This document shows positions 1 through 7,848 of a stretch of DNA of 64,000 nucleotides, piece by piece (the first letter of the stretch is position 1; every line of letters begins with the position of its first letter). Both the position numbers and the translations under genes were made by a program. The notes under the pieces are model-generated. The model made no database searches. It had not been told where the DNA came from and saw only the letters and a list, made by a program, of their open reading frames with translations. Source of the stretch: Olavius algarvensis Delta 4 endosymbiont (GTDB lineage Bacteria > Desulfobacterota > Desulfobacteria > Desulfobacterales > CAJINA01); NCBI GenBank assembly GCA_905176665.1, contig CAJINA010000005.1, positions 221,346-285,345 on the forward strand, written 5' to 3'.

Positions 1-562
1 CGGGTGGCTGGCCGAAGAGAAAGCCCGCGGCCGGATTGGTGTAGATCACGCGATCTGAGTAGATTTCGATGATGCCGTCCGAGATGCTGTCGATAATCGA
101 TTCAAGGTGCCGGTTGCGGCGCAGCAGTTCCTGGGTCATCTGGCGGGGGCGGACCTTTTCGGCCCCCAGGATTGGCAAAGCGTCATCGTTTTGGTTCTCG
201 GCTGCTTCGATGACAGCCAGGACGTGCTTGCCCATCTGGTCGAAGGCGCCTTTGGCGATACAGGCATCCGCGCCGAATTCTTTATAGCCTTCACCTATCT
301 CAGCTGCGGCAGCGGAAATAACGACAAGGAAGCTGTCCTCGAGGTGGGCCATGTTGCGTATAATCCGGCAAAGCTTGCCCCCGTCAATTTTGGGCATAAC
401 CAGGTCGATGAAGATGACGTCCGGCTGGATGTTCGTCAGCGTGTCCAGCGCTTCGAATCCATTCTCCGCCAAATAGACTTTCATGCCCTGCCCCTGGAGG
501 AGTTTGGTCATGAATTCACGCATCAACCGGTTGTCATCGACGACGAGTATTTTTTTGCGCAT
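1..562 (-). CDS. Response regulator receiver with PAS domain, N-terminal part (runs off the window)
   Basis: The reverse strand is open from an ATG at 562 to the window edge, giving 187 residues. The protein begins MRKKILVVDD and has a complete receiver domain (residues about 4-120) with the acidic pair D9/D10, the expected phospho-acceptor Asp in the FIDLVMPKIDG stretch, and a Lys near residue 104. After a linker a PAS domain begins around residue 150 (IIDSISDGIIEI). What follows lies outside the window, so the output domain (histidine kinase, GGDEF or other) cannot be named. It is transcribed away from the exchanger gene, with a copy of the palindromic repeat in the divergent gap. Confidence 0.85.
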   Translation of the reverse strand, partial: MRKKILVVDDNRLMREFMTKLLQGQGMKVYLAENGFEALDTLTNIQPDVIFIDLVMPKIDGGKLCRIIRNMAHLEDSFLVVISAAAAEIGEGYKEFGADACIAKGAFDQMGKHVLAVIEAAENQNDDALPILGAEKVRPRQMTQELLRRNRHLESIIDSISDGIIEIYSDRVIYTNPAAGFLFGQPP

Positions 563-590
563 GAGTGTCTGCCTGTTAGATTGGGAGCTT

Positions 591-777
591 GGGGCTGTTT
601 CTAAATTGTCTTTTGGCGCAATCTCGGCGTTGGCGTTCGGTTTCGGCACGGCGTACCGGTTTTCAAGCCGCCAGGCGCAACCTTTAGCGCTATCCTCGAA
701 ATACTGGAGTATTCCTTCGGTTAAAACCTTGCGGCCGCCTTGACCTTGAACCAAAATCCTAATTTAGAAACAGTTCC
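591..777 (+). repeat. Palindromic repeat family, copy A
   Basis: The 13-base left arm CTGTTTCTAAATT (595-607) is perfectly complementary to AATTTAGAAACAG (761-773), and a few more outer bases pair with wobble. Inside are the family marks: TTTTGGCGCAA near 611, a central hairpin AATACT/AGTATT near 700, and CTTGAACCAAAA near 745. This copy lies in the 460-base gap between two divergent genes; apart from it I see no gene in that gap. Confidence 0.8.
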
Positions 778-1022
778 TAATCTACCATTTTATGAATTAG
801 CAGCGGTGCTGTCAACTCATAATCAATCAGGCTCTCGGGAGCTAACTACCTGTCTTTTTAAAATTTTGTCCTTTCTGCCGGCCCTTATCCGGTATTGACA
901 GGTACCAGGCACTCATGTATCACTGACGGACTCACAGGCAGCCAACAACCGGAAATGATTTGCCGAATCTAACGCCCGCTACCGGATCACGGGCCGGGCC
1001 GCGGTGTGCCGGAAGGGAAGTT

Positions 1023-1988
1023 ATGGTTCTCGATGTCGCTTTTTTTATAGCCGGGCTGCTGCTGCTCTACTTCGGATCCCTCTGGTTGGTGAAAGGGTCC
1101 GCCAGCCTGGCGCACAGTCTCGGGATTCGACCCCTCGTGATCGGATTGACCGTCGTAGCCTTCGGCACGTCTGCCCCGGAACTGGTCATCAGTCTGGTTT
1201 CAGCCCTGAAGGGCAAGAGCATGATTGCCGTGGGCAATGTCATCGGCAGCAATATTTGCAACATTGCCCTGGTACTCGGTCTTTCCGCTTTCCTTAATCC
1301 CATCAAGAGCCATCCCTCCGTTCTCAGCCGGGATATTCCCTTGATGCTGGCAATATCCGTTTACCTGCTGCTGCTGTCTCTGAATTCTACCCTGGGTCGG
1401 CTTGAAGGCCTATCGCTGTTGGCCGGAATCATCCTCTATACCTGGTTTAACTACGCCATTGCCGTCAAAGAGGCCCCGGTACCGGTTCAGGTGTCGGAAG
1501 CACAACCCGCGCCACCTGAAATTCCGTCTCGTGCGATGCAGACCGTACTGATTTTGATCGGTATCGCCGGTGTGGTCGCCGGAGCGGATTTTTTAATTGA
1601 TGCTTCCGTGAATATCATGACCGTTTTCGGGGTCAGCGAGAAATTCATCGGCCTGACGGTGGTCGCATTCGGGACGTCCTTGCCCGAACTGGCCACCTCG
1701 GTCATGGCGGCTTGCAAGGGGGAAATGGACATCAGTATCGGCAACCTGCTGGGGAGCAATGTCTTCAACATTCTAAGTGTGCTCGGAGCCGCCGCACTTG
1801 TCCGGCCGATCCACATACCGGGTGGATTCATCGAAAGCGGGCTCTTGTTCGATTATCTGGTCATGATGTTTACAAGCAGCCTGCCCTGGCTGCTCATGCG
1901 CAAAAACCTGATTCTATCCCGGGCCAATGGCTTGCTGCTGCTCAGTTGCTATGTCGGGTATGTGGGCTACCTGGTGGTAAAAGGTTAG
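1023..1988 (+). CDS. Calcium/sodium (cation/Ca2+) antiporter, YrbG-like
   Basis: This is an inner-membrane exchanger of the CaCA superfamily, 321 residues from the ATG at 1023, close to the usual length of YrbG-type proteins. It shows two homologous halves, each with the alpha-repeat signature: VVAFGTSAPEL with GNVIGSNICNI in the first half and VVAFGTSLPEL with GNLLGSNVFNI in the second. These Glu and Asn residues line the ion path in the family. About ten hydrophobic segments are visible. An open frame extends upstream to 960, but GGAAGGG just before 1023 supports the later start. The stop codon TAG (1986-1988) is also the first three bases of repeat copy B. The ion specificity (Na+, H+ or K+ against Ca2+) cannot be read from the sequence. 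Confidence 0.9.
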   Translation: MVLDVAFFIAGLLLLYFGSLWLVKGSASLAHSLGIRPLVIGLTVVAFGTSAPELVISLVSALKGKSMIAVGNVIGSNICNIALVLGLSAFLNPIKSHPSVLSRDIPLMLAISVYLLLLSLNSTLGRLEGLSLLAGIILYTWFNYAIAVKEAPVPVQVSEAQPAPPEIPSRAMQTVLILIGIAGVVAGADFLIDASVNIMTVFGVSEKFIGLTVVAFGTSLPELATSVMAACKGEMDISIGNLLGSNVFNILSVLGAAALVRPIHIPGGFIESGLLFDYLVMMFTSSLPWLLMRKNLILSRANGLLLLSCYVGYVGYLVVKG

Positions 1989-2179
1989 AAGCTATCTCAA
2001 AAAAGTCTTTTGGCCCAATCTCTTCGTTGGACGCTAAATTGGCGAGTAAATCGCCTCCGTAAGGAATATTACTGATTGGAGGGCGGACCAAATCCTCGAA
2101 ATACAATAGTATTCCTCCGGTTCAAATGTAGCGTTCGCCTTGACCTTGAACCAAAATCCGTTTTTTGAGATAGCTTCTA
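1986..2179 (+). repeat. Palindromic repeat family, copy B
   Basis: This copy has the longest perfect arms: TAGAAGCTATCTCAAAAAA (1986-2004) is the exact reverse complement of 2161-2179, 19 bases. The left arm begins on the TAG stop of the exchanger gene. The interior has CTTTTGGCCCAATCTC, the central hairpin AATAC/GTATT near 2100 and CTTGAACCAAAA at about 2145. It fills the convergent gap before selD, and its whole length resembles copy G near 61.6 kb. Confidence 0.9.
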
Positions 2180-2219
2180 TACTGGCCGCCGGTAAACATT
2201 TTCCTATTCTCTGCCAGTA

Positions 2220-3275
2220 TCAGGAAAAGATCAGGCGAACGCCTTCCTGCTGGTCGGTTACACGGCCGATGATCGCAGCAGCCTGGATCCCGGCTGAGTG
2301 CAGGGCTGTCACCAGGTCCTGGGCCTGGCTTTCCGGGAGGGCGACCATCAAGCCGCCGTTGGTCTGGGGGTCAAACACGATTTCCTGGTGCCAGGCCGGC
2401 AGTGCCGGTGCCATGGTCATCGCGCCGGTAACCAATTGGCGGTTGCTGGCGTTCACCCCGGTTGTCATGCCTTTGCGGTACATCTCCAGGGCTTCATCCA
2501 TGATCGGCAGGGCGGCGACCTGAATATCGATGGTGATGGCCGTCTCGCCGACCATCTCCAGGGCATGTCCGGCCAGACCGAACCCGGTTACGTCGGTGGC
2601 GGCGTGAATATCGAAGTTCTGCATAATTTCCGCCGGCCGGCGGTTGAGGGTGGTGAGCACTTCCAGGCAGTTGTCCATGGCTGCCGCCGATACCCAGTTT
2701 TTCAGGTTGGCATTGAACAGCACCCCGCTGCCGACGGGTTTGGTCAACACCAGTACATCTCCGGGACGGGCACCGGTATTGGTCCAAATCCGATCGGGGT
2801 GCACCGTGCCGGTCACTGACAGCCCGTACTTGGGTTCGTCATCATCGATGGAGTGACCCCCTGCCAGGACGGCCCCGGCTTCGGTGATTTTATTCAGACC
2901 ACCGGCGATAATCTTGTGCAGCATTTCTTCGGGCAGTTTGCCGGAAGGAAAGGCGATCAGGTTCAGGCAGGCCAGGGGGGTGCCCCCCATGGCATAGACA
3001 TCGCTGATGGCGTTGGCGGCCGCTATCTGGCCATAGATAATAGGATCGTCAACCGGCGGTGTGATGAAGTCGGCGGTCATGATGATGGCCGTCTGGTCAG
3101 ATAGTTTATATACAGCAGCATCATCACTGGTTGTAAATCCTACCAGCAAATTGGGATCCTGGTTTTTAGGGAGCGATTTGAGCAGTTCCTCCAGCCCGAC
3201 CGGGCTTATTTTGGCCGCTCAACCGCAGGTCTTGGAAAGACCGGTAAGGGTATTCTTCTTACTCATATTAAACAT
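2220..3275 (-). CDS. selD: Selenide, water dikinase SelD, selenocysteine-containing
   Basis: SelD makes selenophosphate from selenide and ATP, the selenium donor for selenocysteine and selenouridine. A plain reading would start at residue 43 (3149), but the frame continues upstream through one UGA (3219-3221) to an ATG at 3275 with AGGA before it. Read this way the protein is 351 residues, matching the family, and begins MFNMSKKNTLTGLSKTCG-U-AAK. The UGA falls exactly on the catalytic Cys/Sec site (CG[C/U]AAK, Sec19) and the conserved Lys follows. Later family features include TSDDAAVY, DFITPPVDDP and the FDPQTNGGLM stretch near the C-terminus. A hairpin follows the UGA. The gene is therefore a selenoprotein and implies that the organism has SelA/SelB/SelC elsewhere. 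Confidence 0.96.
3193..3221 (-). promoter_or_regulatory. Sec UGA and bacterial SECIS-like hairpin of selD
   Basis: On the coding strand the UGA at 3221-3219 is followed after 12 bases by the stem AGCCC (3206-3202), loop GGTC and stem GGGCT (3197-3193). The loop starts 17 nt after the UGA and has G in its first positions, which fits the spacing and loop rule described for bacterial SECIS elements read by SelB. Confidence 0.7.
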
Positions 3276-3416
3276 GGCAGTTCCATCCTGCTAAGCAGTT
3301 ATGATTTTGTCCCGTTTCTGGAATAAACAGGGACATCTGGCTAACTGTATTTGGAATTCTTGATCAGTTCAAGGGGAAGATTGCCAGCGGGGTTCAATGC
3401 TGGTCGGTTGAAAATT

Positions 3417-3440
3417 TCCCGGCCGGTAGCCCGGCCGGGA
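3417..3440 (-). terminator. Possible terminator hairpin downstream of the carbonic anhydrase gene
   Basis: TCCCGGCCGG (3417-3426) pairs perfectly with CCGGCCGGGA (3431-3440) around a four-base loop. In the minus direction it is followed by AAATTTTC, only a weak U tract. It lies about 70 bases past the end of the carbonic anhydrase gene. Confidence 0.4.
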
Positions 3441-3510
3441 GGCGCCCCTAGCACACGGCAGGTAGGTCAGCCATCTTGGTGCTTATAAACCTTAGGCGGT
3501 CTTTTGACGG

Positions 3511-4140
3511 CTATGCATCCAGGAAGGTAACCCGGCCGTCGGCCAGGGCATACTTGGCCGCAACAATCTTGACCTCGCCTCTATTTACTAAATCTCTAAG
3601 CGCTGCGCTTTGAGCCACGATTTCGTCAGCTGTTTTGCGCGCATTCTCTTCGGCACAGTGCTCGATGAACGCCTGTCCATCCAGCTTTGATTCACCCCGG
3701 GATGCATTTACAACCGGGAAAATTCTGTCCAGCAGGGCCTGCAAGCTGGGACTTTCCGCGTCAGCGCCCTGGGCCAGGGTTTGCACGGCCGCCGTAACGG
3801 CTCCGCAGCATTCATGCCCCAGGACCACAATCAGGCGACTGGTGGAATGCAGGGCTGCATACTCCAGGCTGGCCAGCAGTTCCGGAGTCAGGACATTGCC
3901 GGCTACCCGGGCAATGAACAGGCGCCCCAGACCTTCATCGAACACCAATTCCGGCGGTACCCGGGAGTCGGAACAGCACAGGATCGAGGCATACGGGGCC
4001 TGCCCGTCGGTCAAGCCGGCCCGCTGCGCGGGTAAGTCATCCCGGGGGGTTACTTGGCCGGCCACGAAACGCGCGTTGCCGGATTTCAGCAGTTCCAGGG
4101 CCTGGTCCGGCCCGATTGCGGCAGGGTTGTCGCTGCTCAT
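3511..4140 (-). CDS. Beta-class carbonic anhydrase
   Basis: The enzyme interconverts CO2 and bicarbonate in the cytoplasm. All beta-class zinc and catalytic residues are visible: C56, D58 and R60 in CCSDSRVPPE, and H109 with C112 in GHECCGAV. It has 209 residues, usual for the family, and AGGAGATCTGAAA precedes the ATG. It is the last gene of a minus-strand set after the CBS protein and the SLC13 transporter, with 56 bases and a terminator-like hairpin between it and the transporter. That position suggests bicarbonate or pH balance linked to anion import, which is an inference. Confidence 0.93.
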   Translation of the reverse strand: MSSDNPAAIGPDQALELLKSGNARFVAGQVTPRDDLPAQRAGLTDGQAPYASILCCSDSRVPPELVFDEGLGRLFIARVAGNVLTPELLASLEYAALHSTSRLIVVLGHECCGAVTAAVQTLAQGADAESPSLQALLDRIFPVVNASRGESKLDGQAFIEHCAEENARKTADEIVAQSAALRDLVNRGEVKIVAAKYALADGRVTFLDA

Positions 4141-4162
4141 TTTCAGATCTCCTATTTAATAA

Positions 4163-4189
4163 CGCCCCCGAACCTGTCTGTCGGGGGCG
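4163..4189 (-). terminator. Hairpin between the SLC13 and carbonic anhydrase genes
   Basis: CGCCCCCGA (4163-4171) pairs perfectly with TCGGGGGCG (4181-4189). In the minus direction the stem is followed by TTATTAAAT, so it looks like an intrinsic terminator or a partial one that lowers carbonic anhydrase expression relative to the transporter. Confidence 0.55.
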
Positions 4190-4196
4190 GTGATGT

Positions 4197-5684
4197 TTAC
4201 GGCAACGTAATGGGCATGCCCATGATCGGCCACAGTACGTATACGGCAAAACCGGTGACGATCATCAACAGAATACTGGCCGGGATACCCCAGAAGAAAA
4301 ATTCTCCCGTGGAAAACTGCTTGGAGTCATAGGCGATGGCGTTCGGCGCGGCACCGACCAGCAGCAGAAACGGCATACCGGCGACAACCAGGGAAGAATA
4401 TAGAATGACTTCCCCGGCCACGCCCAGGTAGGGCGCGATGACCAGAGCAACCGGCAGCGAGATGGCAATGGCCGCCACGTTCATGATGAAGTTGGTCATC
4501 ATCATGACGAAAAAGGCGATGCTCATGACAAAGACAAACCAGTGGGACTCTTGAAACATTCCCAGCCAATTAATGGCCATCCATTCGGCCGCACCGGTTT
4601 CCCACAGGCAAAAGCCGATACTCATGGCCCCGGCGAACAGCAGGATGATATTCCAGGGCACCACTTCCAGGTCATCGATATCCAGGATTCCGGTTATGAA
4701 AAACAGGATCGTGGAGAGCAGAATGATGGCTGTTTTATGGGGGGGCACAAACCCGGGAATAGAGGCCTTCATGATGGCAAAGGCACCCAGGGCAATGATC
4801 ACCAGGCCGACGATGCTGGAAGCGATGACCTCTTTGCGGGTGATGCCGCCCAGTTCGGTGTAAAGCCGTTTGGCTTTTTCCTTGAGGCCGGGGATGGTCT
4901 TCTTTTCAGGTTTCATCACGACTATGAAAAAGCCCCACAGGACAAAGGTCATGATCCAGCCGATCGGAAACATGTACCAGGTCAGTTCAAAAAAGCCGAC
5001 ATCCTGGCCCGTGACATCCTTGAAAAACCCCAGGGCGACAGCCCCACGGGCGGCGCCCAGCAGGGTGACGATGGAACCGGCCCCGGCCACGTAGGCCATG
5101 CCGATAAACAAGCCTTTGCCGAACTTGGTTTGTTTGTCACCTTCACCATATAGGGCGTAGATGGCTACCAGCAGGGGATAGATCGTGGCGGCAACGGCAG
5201 TGTGCGCCATGATGTGGGCCAATGCCGAGGTAACCAGGAACACGCCAAGATAGATCATGCTGGTGCGTTCGCCCACGATGGACAGCATTTTATAAGCCAG
5301 GCGCTTGGTGAGACCGGTTTTGGTAAATACCAGGCCGATGACGATGGAGCCGAAGATGAACATGACGGACGGATCCATGAAATCCTTGAACGCCACCTTG
5401 GCCGGGCGGATCATGAAAAGCGCCTGCATAACACCGATAGCCAGACTGGTAACGCCGATGGGCACGACTTCAAACACCCACCAGGTACCGGCCATCAGAA
5501 ATACGGCAATGGCCCCTTTGCCTGCTTGGGACAGTACGAAATGCTTGCCCATGGGGTCGACCGCATCCGGCCAGGGCGGACAGTAATAGACCACAACAAA
5601 GAGCAGGACACCGGTTATCAGCGCCACGAATTTTCCCCAGCTGAAGCTTTTGGGGATTTCGGCAGTTTCAACATCTGTAGTCAT
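4197..5684 (-). CDS. SLC13/DASS-family anion:sodium symporter
   Basis: This 495-residue inner-membrane carrier has the length and hydrophobic pattern (11 or more segments) of the divalent anion/sodium symporter family, which moves dicarboxylates or sulfate. Family-like marks include the early WWVFEVVPIGVTSL, the HTAVAATIYPL segment and the C-terminal VGAAPNAIAYDS, comparable to the second anion-binding clamp. AAGGAGG precedes the ATG. Sulfate reducers use members of this family among their candidate sulfate importers; the pairing with a CBS protein and carbonic anhydrase does not settle whether the substrate is sulfate, a dicarboxylate or another anion. Confidence 0.88.
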   Translation of the reverse strand: MTTDVETAEIPKSFSWGKFVALITGVLLFVVVYYCPPWPDAVDPMGKHFVLSQAGKGAIAVFLMAGTWWVFEVVPIGVTSLAIGVMQALFMIRPAKVAFKDFMDPSVMFIFGSIVIGLVFTKTGLTKRLAYKMLSIVGERTSMIYLGVFLVTSALAHIMAHTAVAATIYPLLVAIYALYGEGDKQTKFGKGLFIGMAYVAGAGSIVTLLGAARGAVALGFFKDVTGQDVGFFELTWYMFPIGWIMTFVLWGFFIVVMKPEKKTIPGLKEKAKRLYTELGGITRKEVIASSIVGLVIIALGAFAIMKASIPGFVPPHKTAIILLSTILFFITGILDIDDLEVVPWNIILLFAGAMSIGFCLWETGAAEWMAINWLGMFQESHWFVFVMSIAFFVMMMTNFIMNVAAIAISLPVALVIAPYLGVAGEVILYSSLVVAGMPFLLLVGAAPNAIAYDSKQFSTGEFFFWGIPASILLMIVTGFAVYVLWPIMGMPITLP

Positions 5685-5772
5685 TCACAACCTCCTTAGT
5701 ATATATCGTTCACAACCGGTGTCGGCGAGCAAAGCAAACTTTTCCGGAGCCCGGTTGGCGTTTTCGGCCTCA

Positions 5773-6327
5773 TTAGATGCTACATTCCTTCATGGTGTGA
5801 AACACGGCCACGAATACATCCGTCAGTCGCAAAATGCCCACAATCGCTTCCCCATCTTTTACCAGCAGTGATTGGTGGCTGCCCATGACAAGCAAATGGA
5901 TGGCTACATCCATGGTGGCCTCTATGCTGATGAACTCGCTGTCAACGATTTCACCCATGCAATCCTCAACTTTCAGGGTTGCGGCCTTTTTGCACAGGTC
6001 ATCCATGGGCCTGTCGAATAAATCGTATTGCTCACACATGTCCTTGATGAATTTTGCGTTGAAACCGAAACGGCTGACGGCCTGCCCTTCAACCATATCG
6101 CAGTACTTGGGTTCGAGGGCCCGCAGGGCCTCCAGTTGCCCGATTTTCCCGACGACATGTCCGGTCTCATCGAGTACCAGGATAGCCCGGTGGCGGTATT
6201 TGGTTGCATCGAAATCCTCCTGGGCCTTTTCGAGCGCTTCCACGGCTTCCAGCAATGTGGCCCCAATTGGAATCGTTGCGTATTCCGAAAGGGGAACGAC
6301 CAGATCTTTCACTGAAATTGTTTTCAT
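5773..6327 (-). CDS. CBS-domain protein
   Basis: The 184-residue protein carries two CBS motifs in tandem. The first runs from MKTISVKDLVVPL through HRAILVLDETGHVVGKIG (residues about 1-65), and the second from VEDCMGEIVDSEFISIEA to HQSLLVKDGEAIVGILRLTDVF (about 115-175). Paired CBS domains bind adenine nucleotides and regulate a partner. It is the first gene of the set that continues, 88 bases later, with the SLC13 transporter, so control of that transporter by energy charge is a reasonable inference. The frame is open to 6360, but GGAAGGAGAGTGTCA directly upstream of 6327 fixes the start. Confidence 0.85.
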   Translation of the reverse strand: MKTISVKDLVVPLSEYATIPIGATLLEAVEALEKAQEDFDATKYRHRAILVLDETGHVVGKIGQLEALRALEPKYCDMVEGQAVSRFGFNAKFIKDMCEQYDLFDRPMDDLCKKAATLKVEDCMGEIVDSEFISIEATMDVAIHLLVMGSHQSLLVKDGEAIVGILRLTDVFVAVFHTMKECSI

Positions 6328-6714
6328 TGACACTCTCCTTCCTTCCGTCAACCACGACACTGGGCAGACGGTGCCTTAAAAGGTGGAACTAAAAAATAAC
6401 GATGCGCGGAAAGTGCGTTAGCAGGATCCGGAGGCATCGTTTTGTTTACAATCGCATATGCTGTCTTTTAATGCTCAGTCAAAATTGGGAACAGGTATTA
6501 CCACATTTTATTGATCCAGAGGTATCTATCGTTTTTAGTCTATCGGTGTCAACAGAAAATGCCGGCTGTGACGGCTGGCCGCGGCGAGGTGTTCCGGGGG
6601 TAAATCGAAACTGCGGGTCGTGAGGCTATTCTACTTACGATACGGCAGTCCCCAGGGCGGCCGATGCGAGCCCGTGTTTTTTCTTAATATTCTGAAATGT
6701 ATAATAAATGTTGG
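6328..6714. other. Gap upstream of the CBS-SLC13-CA operon
   Basis: This 387-base stretch holds no convincing gene; short frames in it look random. On the minus strand a TTGACA (6552-6547) followed after 18 bases by TAGATA is a weak promoter candidate for the operon. Confidence 0.3.
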
Positions 6715-7512
6715 TTATGTCGGTATATATGGCCGGGTCAGGGCGGCCGTTTTCAGGTAGGCAAATACGGCGGGGCCCTCAATGTCTGCTTCCCTGCTGC
6801 CGGCGGCAACCGCACGGGCAGCCTGCACCTTCTCTTTGCGCTGCAGTGGTATCCGGGTGTCGATTAATTTCAGGGTTGTGTGCACGCGATCAAAAAGGAC
6901 CAGCGGGCCGAAGGCCGGATCACCCGCAGACGCAGGTTCCATTTCACCGAAGATGATTTGGTGGGCTACTTTCAGCGGGGCCGGTGGTCGGGCCCAGCCC
7001 AGCAGTTCAGCGAACAATTCCAGCGTTTCGGTGACGCCCTCCTGATAACCGTTTTCAAGGGCAGCGGATCCCTGTTTCGCAATATCTTCGATATCTGCGG
7101 ACGCGTAGGTCAGGTCCAGAGTCGCGATGCAATCTAGCCGAACCGTTTCTACTGAATCACCTTTCTTGCTGGCGACCACATCCTTGTCATTGAGAATTTT
7201 AATGATATTTCGTATTTTCACCATCTCCTTGACGACGGGACTTTTACGCATGGCCACATCTTCAGGCGTGGTGGTGTAGATCGGAAAATCATTGTCCAGG
7301 ACCAGGACGGCAGGGGGGGGCGTCTCGCCGGGGATAAGATAGAGTTCAAGATCTCTTTTGGGCAGTTTTTCATATCCGGCCAGGCCCAGCAGCCGGCGCC
7401 CCAGGTCCCGGTCCAGGCGACGGCCGCTGTCCGGTGGTCCCATGGAGGCCGTTACCCGCCTGGCAAGCCGATCGATTTCTATTTTTTTCAACAGGTTTTC
7501 CCGGAACGACAT
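6715..7512 (-). CDS. Conserved protein of unknown function
   Basis: I do not recognise this 265-residue protein. It has no signal peptide and no membrane segment, and looks like a soluble alpha/beta protein. Visible features are a basic amphipathic start (SFRENLLKKIEIDRLARRV), a short LYLIPGE segment, a central KSPVVKEMVKIRNIIKILND helix, and a C-terminal LFDRVHTTLKLIDTRI stretch. The ATG at 7512 is preceded by GGAGGAAGCT, which favours it over the frame's earlier ATG at 7524. It stands alone between the CBS operon and divergent gltA, and its codon use is like that of its neighbours. No function can be given. Confidence 0.75.
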   Translation of the reverse strand: MSFRENLLKKIEIDRLARRVTASMGPPDSGRRLDRDLGRRLLGLAGYEKLPKRDLELYLIPGETPPPAVLVLDNDFPIYTTTPEDVAMRKSPVVKEMVKIRNIIKILNDKDVVASKKGDSVETVRLDCIATLDLTYASADIEDIAKQGSAALENGYQEGVTETLELFAELLGWARPPAPLKVAHQIIFGEMEPASAGDPAFGPLVLFDRVHTTLKLIDTRIPLQRKEKVQAARAVAAGSREADIEGPAVFAYLKTAALTRPYIPT

Positions 7513-7562
7513 AGCTTCCTCCAACCCAGTGAGTTAGGACCTGATAGCTTCTAACATAGCGG

Positions 7563-7578
7563 GGTTTACCTGTAAACC
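7563..7578. promoter_or_regulatory. Short perfect palindrome in the gltA upstream region
   Basis: GGTTTAC-CT-GTAAACC is a perfect dyad in the divergent gap, 20 bases upstream of a candidate gltA -35 box. It could be an operator for a dimeric regulator; no protein is implied. Confidence 0.35.
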
Positions 7579-7597
7579 ATTCGTTTTTAAACGGATC

Positions 7598-7626
7598 TTG
7601 ACCTTTAACATTTTTTCGGCTATGTA
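7598..7626 (+). promoter_or_regulatory. Candidate sigma-70-type promoter for gltA
   Basis: TTGACC (7598-7603) and TATGTA (7621-7626) are 17 bases apart, about 220 bases before the gltA ATG. The -35 is good and the -10 is weak. The rest of the 336-base divergent gap shows nothing I can name. Confidence 0.35.
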
Positions 7627-7848
7627 ATTGCGCTGGACAATTTTCGTTGGACCGTCTGACGGGGCCCATTCCAGCCGCCGTTCTAACGATTGCTTCTAGG
7701 CAACCAGACAAACCTGGCCGCACCTTACCGACCAAACTACTGCGCCGCTACAGCCGCATCATGCTACCTGCTAGCTTCAAACGGGTCGGTAGGCTATTGT
7801 ATTGCGTTTGGAGAAGGTGAATTGCAGCATGCCACAGGAGGGCGTACC

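Noticed and set aside
107-604. Plus-strand open frame of 165 codons over the response regulator
   Set aside because: The reverse strand codes for a clear receiver domain; the plus frame is a shadow without any family resemblance.
960-1022. N-terminal extension of the antiporter
   Set aside because: The extra 21 residues are not membrane-like, and a good ribosome site precedes the ATG at 1023.
2140-2523. Plus-strand frame of 127 codons across repeat copy B and the end of selD
   Set aside because: It lies in the repeat and opposite selD and has no ribosome site.
6402-6623. 73-codon plus-strand frame in the gap before the CBS operon
   Set aside because: The sequence is not protein-like (scattered Cys/Arg), it has no ribosome site and it lies in a probable promoter region.
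7694-7705. TTCTAGGCAACC shared with 61810-61821, considered as a riboswitch or leader motif
   Set aside because: Only 12 bases match, the surroundings do not fold alike, and the second copy lies in a convergent gap.
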